Origin: an uncultured Lachnospiraceae bacterium | GTDB lineage: Bacteria > Bacillota > Clostridia > Lachnospirales > Lachnospiraceae | DNA: 64,000 nucleotides | Direction: 5' to 3' | NCBI GenBank assembly: GCA_949743325.1 | Contig: CATJTQ010000082.1 | Location: 1-64,000 of the forward strand | In this document: in pieces, positions 46,898-54,059 of the stretch | Position numbering within the stretch: the stretch's first letter is position 1 | How the letters are laid out: each line of letters begins with the position of its first letter | Program-made: the position numbers and the translations under genes | Notes under the pieces: generated by a model | Told to the model about the DNA's origin: nothing | The model's database searches: none | Seen by the model: only the letters and a program-made list of their open reading frames with translations

Positions 46898-47085
46898 TTA
46901 AATTTGTAGTTTATAAATTCAGATTTAGATTCATTGTATTGCGTCTGCTCATTTAATAGATTGTTTCGCAGAACAGCTTCGTCGATTATAGATAAAACAG
47001 TGGGATTTTTTATTTCAGGGAGTGATTCTTTTGAAATGTCAGAAATTTTAGTGCCGTTATTATAACTTTCTACAGATATTTTCAT
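46894..47085 (-). CDS. Small 63-aa protein coupled to the recombinase
   Basis: A 63-residue protein of no recognised family: a short polar start, a Pro-rich turn (ESLPEIKNPTV), a central helix (LSIIDEAVLRNNLL) and a basic end. AGGAGG lies seven bases before its ATG, and its TGA overlaps the recombinase ATG as ATGA, so both are translated from one message. Small proteins in this position of serine-integrase elements are often directionality factors or regulators; that role is inferred from position alone. A perfect inverted repeat overlaps its start. Confidence 0.7.
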   Translation of the reverse strand: MKISVESYNNGTKISDISKESLPEIKNPTVLSIIDEAVLRNNLLNEQTQYNESKSEFINYKFK

Positions 47086-47120
47086 GGCAATACCTCCTAT
47101 TTATAGTAGAAGTATTGCCA
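47085..47120. promoter_or_regulatory. Inverted repeat over the recombinase operon start
   Basis: TGGCAATAC (47085-47093) and its exact inverse GTATTGCCA (47112-47120) flank 18 bases that hold the ribosome-binding site and, on the minus strand, a possible -10 (TACTAT) with TTGTAA 18 bases upstream. It could be an operator or an mRNA hairpin hiding the AGGAGG. Confidence 0.6.
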
Positions 47121-47145
47121 TTTTATTTACAAGTAATCATATTGG

Positions 47146-47859
47146 TTATAATATGTAAGGGACGCCTGTAGGAGATACAGCTTCACTTCCCATAGAGTTT
47201 AGAATATTAAGTCCATGTTTTTTGGCGAGAATAACTGCTTCTTTTACAGCGGAAGCGTCTCCGGTAATTGTTATAATAACTTCGTTAGAATGACTTGTTC
47301 CTATTGACGGCGTCCAGTAGTTTACAAGCTCAACGTTTGCTGATTTAAGGGCGTTATCTGCAATAACAAGACCAATGGCTGCAGGAGAACCGCATATAAA
47401 TCCAAATGCGCGGTCCAGCGGTGCATTAAAAGTTTTCTTCAAGGCTCTTCCTGCTCTTGCAGAATATGCAAATTCTAAATGTCCTGCGTTACTTATGTAA
47501 ACCTCTCCTGCATGAAGTTTTATTTTATCCAGTGATATACTGACACACTGTTTGACATCTGAAAGTGTTTCAGCTCCGACAATTATAAAGTTTCCATGTC
47601 CGCCCCATCCTTTTGTATCACGCGGTAAATCTATTGAAACTATTTCGCAGTTGGTTGTCTTTACCGCTTCATCTACAGCGAGAATCTGTCCTGCTGCTCC
47701 AGTTCGCGAACTTAACAGCCCAAGTGCTCGGTAATTATCGGACAACTGCATTTTTTCACGAAGCGCAATATCAATATTTGCTATTACCAGACCAATTGTA
47801 TCCAATACTGTTGTACCAATTAGCTCTGTCATTGTATTTATGCCTGTAAAGTCATTCAA
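47146..47859 (-). CDS. PduB-like bacterial microcompartment shell protein
   Basis: A 237-residue shell protein with two permuted BMC domains. It follows PduB closely: TELIGTTVLDTIGLVIANID, YRALGLLSSRTGAAGQI, EIVSIDLPRDTKGWGGHG, and the second half PLDRAFGFICGSPAAIGLVIADNALKSANVE. PduB/EtuB trimers form pores in the shell of compartments that confine aldehyde chemistry. The long PduB N-terminal tail is missing, as in the shorter PduB' form. The start is TTG at 47859, ten bases from AGGAG. No other microcompartment gene is in the window, so its role in a sigG element is unexplained. Confidence 0.88.
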   Translation of the reverse strand: MNDFTGINTMTELIGTTVLDTIGLVIANIDIALREKMQLSDNYRALGLLSSRTGAAGQILAVDEAVKTTNCEIVSIDLPRDTKGWGGHGNFIIVGAETLSDVKQCVSISLDKIKLHAGEVYISNAGHLEFAYSARAGRALKKTFNAPLDRAFGFICGSPAAIGLVIADNALKSANVELVNYWTPSIGTSHSNEVIITITGDASAVKEAVILAKKHGLNILNSMGSEAVSPTGVPYIL

Positions 47860-47959
47860 TAAGATGCAGCTCCTCTCGTTATTTTTTACTGTGTATACTC
47901 CTGTGAGTAATTATTTGAAATAAAAGTTAAATTTCAAAAAATCTTAGTTTTTAGATTTT

Positions 47960-47988
47960 ATTATAGAGTATTTTTTTCCTTATGTCAA
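47960..47988 (-). promoter_or_regulatory. Consensus sigma-A promoter at the element's right end
   Basis: On the minus strand TTGACA (47988-47983), exactly 17 bp, TATAAT (47965-47960): a perfect consensus. It reads into the shell-protein gene and perhaps on to the recombinase. The -35 is part of a 16-bp palindrome, TGTCAAA-CT-TTTGACA, at 47983-47998, close to the right att core. Confidence 0.85.
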
Positions 47989-48011
47989 ACTTTTGACAAA
48001 ATATGTTCATA

Positions 48012-48018
48012 CCAATGA
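48012..48018 (+). repeat. Right core repeat (attR) of the sigG element
   Basis: CCAATGA, identical to 45498-45504. SigG homology resumes at once (ATG ATT ATA GGC, Met-Ile-Ile-Gly). Confidence 0.9.
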
Positions 48019-48503
48019 TTATAGGCGAAATAAGAAGGTATTTAAGAGATAACAACAGTATCCGTGTGAGCCGTTCTTTAAGGGACATTGCATACAAAGC
48101 AATTTATGCTAAAGAGAATCTGACAAAGCAGACGTTAAGAGAGCCTACTATTGAAGAGATTGAGACTGAGATTGGAATACCAAAAGAGGAGATAATACAA
48201 GCTTTGGATGCTATTCAAAGTCCAGTTAGTCTCTATGACCCGGTTTATACAGAGGGAGGAGATACGCTTTATGTTATGGATCAAATAAGTGATAAGAAAA
48301 ACAAAGAAGATAATTGGGTTCAGGAGTTATCATTGAGTGAGGCAATGAAGAAACTTACAGAACGGCAGAATCGTATAATTTCAATGCGGTTTTTTCAGGG
48401 TAAGACGCAGATGGAAGTTGCACAAGAAATAGGAATTTCACAAGCTCAGGTGAGCCGCCTTGAAAAAACTGCATTGAAGAGTATGAAAAATTATTTGGGC
48501 TGA
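48012..48503 (+). CDS. sigG: Sigma-G, C-terminal segment of the interrupted gene
   Basis: The remaining 161 residues of SigG: end of region 2.3-2.4 (IIGEIRRYLRDNNSIRVSRSLRD), region 3 (TIEEIETEIGIPKEEIIQALDAIQSPVSL) and region 4 (LTERQNRIISMRFFQGKTQMEVAQEIGISQAQVSRLEK). No frameshift or stop is present, so selection appears to have kept it. An ATG at 48003 opens the frame but has no ribosome-binding site and belongs to the element. It is translated usefully only if fused to the segment at 45213-45503. Without region 2.1-2.2 it cannot bind core polymerase normally. Confidence 0.95.
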   Translation, partial: PMIIGEIRRYLRDNNSIRVSRSLRDIAYKAIYAKENLTKQTLREPTIEEIETEIGIPKEEIIQALDAIQSPVSLYDPVYTEGGDTLYVMDQISDKKNKEDNWVQELSLSEAMKKLTERQNRIISMRFFQGKTQMEVAQEIGISQAQVSRLEKTALKSMKNYLG

Positions 48504-48517
48504 GGATAGGTGGTATA

Positions 48518-50371
48518 ATGAAAAATGAGCGAAGAGAATTAAGTGCAGCTTCAATTATTATTGGAATTTTGCTGGCAGTTGTTTTCGGTGCGGCAAATGC
48601 TTATTTGGGATTGAGGGCAGGTATGACTATTTCCGCCTCGATTCCTGCAGCTGTCCTATCAATGGGTATTATGCGGTTTTTGCTGCAAAGAAAATCTGTA
48701 TTGGAAACTAATATTGTACAGACTATTGGTTCTGCAGGAGAGAGCGTTGCGGCAGGAGCAATTTTTACTTTGCCTGCTCTTTATATGTGGGCTGATGAAT
48801 GGAATGAAGCAGCTCCTTCATTTATTGAAATTACAATGATTGCATTGTGCGGCGGTATTCTTGGAGTTCTTTTTATGGTGCCGTTAAGGCGGGCTCTTAT
48901 TGAAAAAGAAAATAAGGAACTGGTTTATCCTGAAGGAAAAGCGTGCGCGCAAGTAATAAAGGCTGGAGATGCTGCCGGACATGCGGGCTGTGTTTTTGCA
49001 GGTATGGGAATATCGGCAGTGTATAAATTTATTTCTGAGGGATTAGGGGTGTTTCCATCTCGTGTTCATTATTCTTTTAAACGTTTTAAAGGCGCCGGAA
49101 TTGGAGTTGATGTTCTTCCGGCTCTTGCCGGCGTTGGTTATATATGCGGACCTAAGATAGCTTCATATATGATTTCCGGCGGCTTGCTTACCTGGTTTGT
49201 TTTGCTGCCTCTAATAGCTCTTTTTGGAGAGGGAAAGGTTATGTTTCCGGCAGATGTGGCTATTGATATGATGGATTCGCAGGAACTTTGGGGCAGTTAT
49301 ATAAGATATATTGGAGCCGGAGCAGTCGCTGCTGCCGGGCTTATCAGTCTGATTAAGACAATGCCTATGATTGTGGCAATGGTTCGTGATAATATTAAAA
49401 GTATTAAAATGAATACTGGTTTAGACGAGAAAAAAGAAGATTTACCTATGTGGCTTGTTGTGTCTGGTACGGTAATTATAGGTATTATAATATGGCTTAT
49501 GCCTTCCATTCCAGTAAATATTGCTGGTATGATTTTTATTCTGGTATTAGGATTTTTCTTCGCCACGGTTTCAGCCAGAATGGTAGGTATTGTAGGAAGC
49601 AGCAATAATCCTGTATCTGGTATGACAATAGCTACATTGCTTGGAGCAGCTTTTTTACTTAAAAGCCTTGGCAATGTTGGATTTTCCGGAATGGTTATGG
49701 CTATTGCGATAGGATCAGTAATATGTATTATTGCAGCGGTCGCTGGAGATACGTCGCAAGATTTAAAATCAGGATATATTTTATCTGCTACCCCTGCGAA
49801 GCAGCAGATTGCAGAGCTTATTGGTGTGTTTGTATCATCAATAACAATCGGCGGTGTTTTATATCTGCTTGGCAATGCGTTCGGTTATGGTTCATCATCG
49901 CTTCCTGCTCCTCAGGCAATTCTTATGAAGATAGTTGTTGAGGGTGTTATGCAGGGAGATTTGCCGTGGCATTTGATATTTATAGGTGTAGCGATAGTTG
50001 TTGTAGTTGAAGTTCTGCAAGTTCCAGCTCTTCCTGTGGCAATTGGAATTTACCTGCCGATTCATTTGAGTATGCCGATTTTCTTAGGAGGAATAATTAA
50101 GCTTATTGTAGAAAACAGGAAAACTGATGATGAAAAAAAAGAAAATACGATGACAAGAGGAATGCTGTACTGCTCAGGGCTTATAGCCGGTGAGGGCCTT
50201 GTTGGAATATTGCTCGCTGTTTTGGCAATCATTCCTTATAGTGGAAGTAATCTTCTGGAAATGGTAAATTGCAGCGATATTTTTCTGCTGCCGCAGATTG
50301 GATCACTAGGTCTATTTGTATTGATGCTTGCAAGCATTTGGTATGCTGCGTGCAGAAGAAAGACAGTATAG
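48518..50371 (+). CDS. OPT family oligopeptide transporter
   Basis: A 617-residue membrane protein with about 14-16 helices. It starts with the family marker AFGAANAYLGLRAGMTISASIPAAV and carries VGSSNNPVSGMT and the C-terminal ALPVAIGIYLPIHLSMPIFLGG. Prokaryotic OPT proteins take up oligopeptides or metal chelates by proton symport. It begins 14 bp after sigG, with AGGATAGGTGG before the ATG, so it may share the sigG transcript. Ends at a terminator. Confidence 0.9.
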   Translation: MKNERRELSAASIIIGILLAVVFGAANAYLGLRAGMTISASIPAAVLSMGIMRFLLQRKSVLETNIVQTIGSAGESVAAGAIFTLPALYMWADEWNEAAPSFIEITMIALCGGILGVLFMVPLRRALIEKENKELVYPEGKACAQVIKAGDAAGHAGCVFAGMGISAVYKFISEGLGVFPSRVHYSFKRFKGAGIGVDVLPALAGVGYICGPKIASYMISGGLLTWFVLLPLIALFGEGKVMFPADVAIDMMDSQELWGSYIRYIGAGAVAAAGLISLIKTMPMIVAMVRDNIKSIKMNTGLDEKKEDLPMWLVVSGTVIIGIIIWLMPSIPVNIAGMIFILVLGFFFATVSARMVGIVGSSNNPVSGMTIATLLGAAFLLKSLGNVGFSGMVMAIAIGSVICIIAAVAGDTSQDLKSGYILSATPAKQQIAELIGVFVSSITIGGVLYLLGNAFGYGSSSLPAPQAILMKIVVEGVMQGDLPWHLIFIGVAIVVVVEVLQVPALPVAIGIYLPIHLSMPIFLGGIIKLIVENRKTDDEKKENTMTRGMLYCSGLIAGEGLVGILLAVLAIIPYSGSNLLEMVNCSDIFLLPQIGSLGLFVLMLASIWYAACRRKTV

Positions 50372-50385
50372 AATAATATAGAATA

Positions 50386-50437
50386 AATCCCTGTTTGATA
50401 TAGATCCATAATCTGTAAAACAGGGATTAAATTTTTA
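50386..50437 (+). terminator. Terminator after the OPT gene
   Basis: AATCCCTGTTT (50386-50396) pairs with AAACAGGGATT (50418-50428) and is followed by TTTTT. Confidence 0.75.
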
Positions 50438-50511
50438 AATTTGTAATAATATTATATACTGGAAAAAAATACTTGACAAAAATATTTATTTACTATAATA
50501 TGTAATTGTTT

Positions 50512-50591
50512 GCGGGTGTGGCGGAATTGGCAGACGCGCCAGATTTAGGTTCTGGTGGGAGACCGTGCAGGTTCAAGTCCTGTCACCCGTA
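50512..50591 (+). tRNA. tRNA-Leu (anticodon TAG)
   Basis: Acceptor stem GCGGGTG (50512-50518) pairs with CACCCGT (50584-50590). Anticodon stem CCAGA/TCTGG holds TAG. A long variable arm (TGGGAGACCGT) marks class II leucine tRNA. The 3' CCA is not encoded. TTGACA at 50473 with TATAAT at 50494 (15-bp spacing) is a possible promoter, and a hairpin follows. Confidence 0.95.
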
Positions 50592-50601
50592 TTTTTTATT
50601 T

Positions 50602-50637
50602 AAATGAGAAGTCCTTTATGGTGCTTCTCATTTTTTT
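50602..50637 (+). terminator. Terminator after tRNA-Leu
   Basis: AAATGAGAAG (50602-50611) pairs with CTTCTCATTT (50624-50633) and runs into T7. Confidence 0.85.
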
Positions 50638-50665
50638 GTTATAAGGGAAGAGCAATTAAACCCTA

Positions 50666-50694
50666 TTGAATTAGTATGAATTATAATGTATAAT
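50666..50694 (+). promoter_or_regulatory. Promoter of the Rrf2 regulator gene
   Basis: TTGAAT (50666-50671), 17-bp spacer, TATAAT (50689-50694), 35 bases before the ATG. Confidence 0.7.
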
Positions 50695-50728
50695 ATGAAT
50701 ATATTTTATTGTATGTGGAGGTATTATT

Positions 50729-51157
50729 ATGAAAATATCAACAAAAGGCCGTTATGCCCTACGTCTTATGCTTGATTTAGCTATGGATAATTCTGGAAAG
50801 CCAATTAGTATAAAGGAGATTGCAGGCAGACAGGAAATATCAGATAAATACTTAGAACAAATAATTTCAATACTTAATTCAGCGGGGTTTGTAAGGAGCG
50901 TAAGGGGACCTCAGGGAGGATATATGTTAAAAAATGATCCGCAAAATTATACTGTAGGAATGATTTTAAGACTGACCGAAGGCTCTTTAGCGCCAGTGTC
51001 TTGTGTTGAGGATAAGATTGCTGATTGTGGAAGAATGGAAAATTGCGCTACAATGAATGTGTGGAAACGTTTGAATGATGCTATTAATGGCGTTGTTGAT
51101 AATATAACATTGTCTGATTTAGTAGAATGGCAAAAAAGTTGTGAGAGCGGTTTTTAA
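50729..51157 (+). CDS. Rrf2/IscR-like transcriptional regulator
   Basis: A 142-residue winged-helix regulator (KISTKGRYALRLMLDLA, then SDKYLEQIISILNSAGFVRSVRGPQGGY). Three cysteines, Cys92, Cys100 and Cys106, have the spacing class that holds an Fe-S cluster in IscR and NsrR, unlike cysteine-free CymR. It probably senses iron-sulfur status or nitrosative stress. The ferrous iron feo genes follow, but a DtxR-like operator stands between, so control of feo by this protein is not shown. Confidence 0.85.
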   Translation: MKISTKGRYALRLMLDLAMDNSGKPISIKEIAGRQEISDKYLEQIISILNSAGFVRSVRGPQGGYMLKNDPQNYTVGMILRLTEGSLAPVSCVEDKIADCGRMENCATMNVWKRLNDAINGVVDNITLSDLVEWQKSCESGF

Positions 51158-51178
51158 ATAAAATAATTAAAATAAGTA

Positions 51179-51211
51179 TTGACAAATATGATTGTGTTAG
51201 TGTATACTAAC
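51179..51211 (+). promoter_or_regulatory. feo promoter with GTTAGT-N4-ACTAAC operator
   Basis: TTGACA (51179-51184), 18-bp spacer, TATACT (51203-51208). The -10 lies inside a perfect dyad GTTAGT-GTAT-ACTAAC (51196-51211), so a bound repressor would block polymerase. A further ACTAAC half-site is at 51225. The dyad resembles operators of DtxR/IdeR-type metal repressors. Confidence 0.75.
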
Positions 51212-51323
51212 GATGTTTCATATAACTAACAGTTTTTGGAAAAGGTATTTTAGATTTATGCCGCGCTCGGCATTAAGCGTGGGAATTAGAAATGTATGTA
51301 AATGAAGAAAGGAGACGATTTTT

Positions 51324-51533
51324 ATGCCATTGACATTTGCTAAAACCGGTGAAAGCAATAAGATAAAAAAAGTAGGCGGAAATCCGCAGACAAGAAAATT
51401 TTTAGAAAATCTTGGATTTGTTGTCGGAAGCATAATAATAGTAGTATCAGAAGTTGGTGGAAATTTAATCATTAATGTCAAAGATTCAAGAGTTGCGATA
51501 GGAAAAGATATGGCAGCTAAGATATTAATCTGA
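51324..51533 (+). CDS. feoA: FeoA family protein (first copy)
   Basis: A 69-residue FeoA, an SH3-like fold that acts with FeoB in ferrous iron uptake. The core GGNPQTRKFLENLGFVVGSIIIVVSEVGGNLIINVKDSRVAIGKDMAAKI matches the family in two stretches around a glycine-rich turn. Two feoA genes lie in tandem, 13 bp apart, with clearly different sequences. Likely expressed under iron limitation via the upstream operator. AAAGGAG precedes the ATG. Confidence 0.88.
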   Translation: MPLTFAKTGESNKIKKVGGNPQTRKFLENLGFVVGSIIIVVSEVGGNLIINVKDSRVAIGKDMAAKILI

Positions 51534-51546
51534 GAGGAGTATAATA

Positions 51547-51768
51547 ATGAGAACGATGAAGGAAGTAAAAGTTGGAGAGACTGTTAAAGTATATAAATTA
51601 GAAGGCGCTGGTCCTGTTAAGAGAAGAATAATGGATATGGGAATAACAAAAGGTATTGACATTTATATTCGCAAGGTGGCGCCATTAGGAGATCCTGTTG
51701 AGGTTACGGTACGCGGATATGAACTCTCACTTAGGAAAGCTGATGCTGAAATGATTATTGTTGAGTGA
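51547..51768 (+). CDS. feoA: FeoA family protein (second copy)
   Basis: A 73-residue FeoA (VGETVKVYKLEGAGPVKRRIMDMGITKGIDIYIRKVAPLGDPVEVTVRGYELSLRKADAEMI, here read in parts). It keeps the canonical GxxxxRRxxDMG and GDPVEVxxRGYELSLR blocks better than the first copy and is the more standard FeoA. It shares the transcript with the first. A second operator lies after it, before feoB. Confidence 0.92.
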   Translation: MRTMKEVKVGETVKVYKLEGAGPVKRRIMDMGITKGIDIYIRKVAPLGDPVEVTVRGYELSLRKADAEMIIVE

Positions 51769-51791
51769 CAGTTATTTTTTTTTGTTATACA

Positions 51792-51807
51792 GTTAGTTGA
51801 AACTAAC
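51792..51807. promoter_or_regulatory. Second GTTAGT-N4-ACTAAC operator, before feoB
   Basis: The same arms and spacing as the site at 51196-51211, with a different central TGAA, in the 119-bp gap between feoA and feoB. It implies separate metal-responsive control of feoB. Confidence 0.75.
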
Positions 51808-51887
51808 ATGTCTTGCTGGGATTTTTTATAAAGAAATTTGTGCTTTACACTTTACTAATTAAATAATCGTAAGGAGGAAAGATAAAG

Positions 51888-54038
51888 ATGTCTATTAAAA
51901 TTGCGTTGGCGGGCAATCCAAACTGCGGAAAGACAACATTGTTTAATTCATTGACAGGTTCTAATCAGTTTGTTGGAAATTGGCCAGGAGTTACTGTTGA
52001 GAAAAAAGAAGGTAAATTAAAGGGAAATAAAGATGTTTTTGTTACTGATTTGCCGGGAATATACTCGCTTTCACCATATACATTGGAGGAAGTAGTTGCG
52101 CGAAATTATCTGGTAGATGAGAAACCAGATGTTATATTAAACATTATTGATGGAACAAATATTGAGCGTAATTTGTATTTGACAACTCAGCTTATAGAGC
52201 TTGGCATACCTGTTGTAGTTGCAGTAAATATGATGGATTTAGTTAATAAAAATAGAGATATAATTAAGATATCAGAGCTTAAGAAAAAATTGGGCTGTGA
52301 AGTAACGGCGGTTTCTGCATTAAAGGGCGATGGAATTATGCAGGCAGCAGCTATGGCGGTTAAAGCAGCAGAAAATAATAATTTGTCAGAAATAAGATAT
52401 AAGTTTTCACAGTCGGTTGAGCAGGTTATTGAATCGGTTGAAGCAAAGATAAATGATGCAGTGGACAGTAGGCAAAAGCGTTTTTTTGCTGTCAAGCTTT
52501 TAGAAAGAGATGAAAAAATATCTGAGAAAATGCCATATGTACCTGATGTTGCAGATGAGATTAAAAAAATTGAGGATGAGATGGATGATGATACAGAGAG
52601 TATTATAACAAATGAGAGATATACATATATTTCTAATATATTAAAAGATTGCTATAAGAAAAATGTGTCAGGTGAAAGGCTTACAATTTCTGATAAAATT
52701 GACCGAATTGTTACTAACAGATGGGCCGCGCTGCCGATATTTGCTGTTGTTATGTTTATTGTCTACTATGTGTCAGTAACAACTGTTGGAGATATTGTTA
52801 CAGGATGGACTAATGATACACTGTTCGGTGAATGGATAATACCAGGAACGGCTTTATTTTTAGGCGAAACGCTTCACTGTGCCGACTGGTTGGTCAGTCT
52901 TGTCTCTGATGGAATAATAGGAGGTGTTGGCGCTGTTCTTGGTTTTGTTCCACAGATGCTGATACTTTTTATCTTCCTTGCTTTTTTAGAAGCATGTGGG
53001 TATATGTCAAGAGTGGCATTTATTATGGACAGAATTTTCCGGAAATTCGGTCTTTCTGGAAAATCATTTATTCCAATGCTTATTGGAAGCGGCTGCGGCG
53101 TTCCAGGAATAATGGCGTCTAGAACAATTGAGAGTGACAGGGATCGAAAGATGACAATTATAACAACGACATTTGTACCATGCGGAGCAAAAGTTCCAAT
53201 TATTGCTTTAATTGCCGGGGCTTGTTTTAATAATGCCGGCTGGGTTGCGTGGAGCGCATATTTTGTAGGTGTTGCGGCAATTGTTATCTCAGGTATTATA
53301 TTAAAAAAAACCAGAATGTTTGCAGGAGATCCGGCTCCTTTTGTTATGGAGCTTCCGTCTTATCATCTGCCGACAATTATGAATGTGCTGAGAAGTATGT
53401 GGGAGAGGGGATGGTCGTTTATAAAGAAAGCTGGAACCATTATTTTATTGTCAACAATTGTACTCTGGTTCCTGCAAGGATTTGGCTGGGTTGACGGCTC
53501 TTTTTCAATGTTGGAGGCAGAGCAGCTTGATTCAAGTATTTTGGCTAAAATGGGAGCGGTAATTGCCCCTATATTCAGACCGCTTGGCTGGGGTGACTGG
53601 AAAATGGCAGTTGCTGCCATAACAGGGTTAATTGCAAAAGAAAATGTTGTTGCAACATTTGGCGTTCTGTTTGGAGTAGGAGCTGAGGCCGCTGAGGATA
53701 CGCCTGATTTGCTTACAGCAGTGTCGTCTGCAATGCCGGCAATTTCAGCATATTCATTTCTTATATTTAACTTGCTCTGTGCCCCATGTTTTGCGGCGAT
53801 GGGAGCCATAAAAAGGGAGATGAGCGATGTAAAATGGTTCTGGTTTGCGATAGGATATCAATGTTCATTAGCATATGCTGTTTCATGCTGCGTATATCAG
53901 ATTGGAGGATTTATTACAGGAACTGTTAGCTTTGGATTTGGAACGATAATTGCGGTTTTGTTTCTGATTGGTATGCTGTATCTGCTTTTTCGCCCGAATA
54001 GAAAAATTACGTGGTATAATAGTGAACAGGCGGCTTAA
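51888..54038 (+). CDS. feoB: Ferrous iron transporter FeoB
   Basis: A 716-residue transporter. The N-terminal G domain has G1 GNPNCGKTT at 8-16, DLPGIYSL (G3) and NMMD (G4), then a helical regulator domain to about 270. The membrane domain has the Gate motifs with conserved cysteines (IGSGCGVPGIMASRT and PCGAKVPI). It imports Fe2+, the main iron form in the anaerobic gut. AAGGAGG precedes the ATG. A small Cys-rich partner gene follows. Confidence 0.96.
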   Translation: MSIKIALAGNPNCGKTTLFNSLTGSNQFVGNWPGVTVEKKEGKLKGNKDVFVTDLPGIYSLSPYTLEEVVARNYLVDEKPDVILNIIDGTNIERNLYLTTQLIELGIPVVVAVNMMDLVNKNRDIIKISELKKKLGCEVTAVSALKGDGIMQAAAMAVKAAENNNLSEIRYKFSQSVEQVIESVEAKINDAVDSRQKRFFAVKLLERDEKISEKMPYVPDVADEIKKIEDEMDDDTESIITNERYTYISNILKDCYKKNVSGERLTISDKIDRIVTNRWAALPIFAVVMFIVYYVSVTTVGDIVTGWTNDTLFGEWIIPGTALFLGETLHCADWLVSLVSDGIIGGVGAVLGFVPQMLILFIFLAFLEACGYMSRVAFIMDRIFRKFGLSGKSFIPMLIGSGCGVPGIMASRTIESDRDRKMTIITTTFVPCGAKVPIIALIAGACFNNAGWVAWSAYFVGVAAIVISGIILKKTRMFAGDPAPFVMELPSYHLPTIMNVLRSMWERGWSFIKKAGTIILLSTIVLWFLQGFGWVDGSFSMLEAEQLDSSILAKMGAVIAPIFRPLGWGDWKMAVAAITGLIAKENVVATFGVLFGVGAEAAEDTPDLLTAVSSAMPAISAYSFLIFNLLCAPCFAAMGAIKREMSDVKWFWFAIGYQCSLAYAVSCCVYQIGGFITGTVSFGFGTIIAVLFLIGMLYLLFRPNRKITWYNSEQAA

Positions 54039-54059
54039 AATAACAGGAGGTTGTAACAT

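Larger units (their letters stand above)
45498..48011. mobile_element. 2,514-bp skin-like element interrupting sigG
   Basis: A sigma-intervening element. One copy of CCAATGA plus 2,507 bp of interior separates the two halves of sigG. Deleting it between the repeats restores YAVPMIIGEIRRYL in frame and a 258-residue SigG, against 260 in Bacillus. It holds three minus-strand genes: a PduB-like shell protein, a 63-residue protein and a large serine recombinase whose stop lies 17 bp from the left repeat. Size and content are those of a minimal excisable element rather than a phage. No inverted terminal repeats, transposase or phage structural genes are present. Confidence 0.93.

Noticed and set aside
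45498-48018. sigG split explained by sequencing error, group II intron or IS insertion
   Set aside because: A 2.5-kb insert with a site-specific recombinase and an exact 7-bp repeat that restores the frame is not an error. There is no reverse transcriptase, no transposase and no terminal inverted repeats.
45498-48018. Partial dyad around the rebuilt attP (GACA...TGTC)
   Set aside because: The matching arms are 17 and 12 bases from the core centre, so they are not symmetric; too weak to report as recombinase sites.
48003-48040. Plus-strand promoter from TTGACA at 47993 into the sigG C-terminal half
   Set aside because: No acceptable -10 at 16-18 bp; the nearest AT-rich hexamers are poor or misplaced.
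48003-48503. C-terminal SigG as an independent gene starting at the ATG at 48003
   Set aside because: No ribosome-binding site; the first four codons (Met-Phe-Ile-Pro) are encoded up to or within the att site and the product would lack core-binding region 2.1-2.2.
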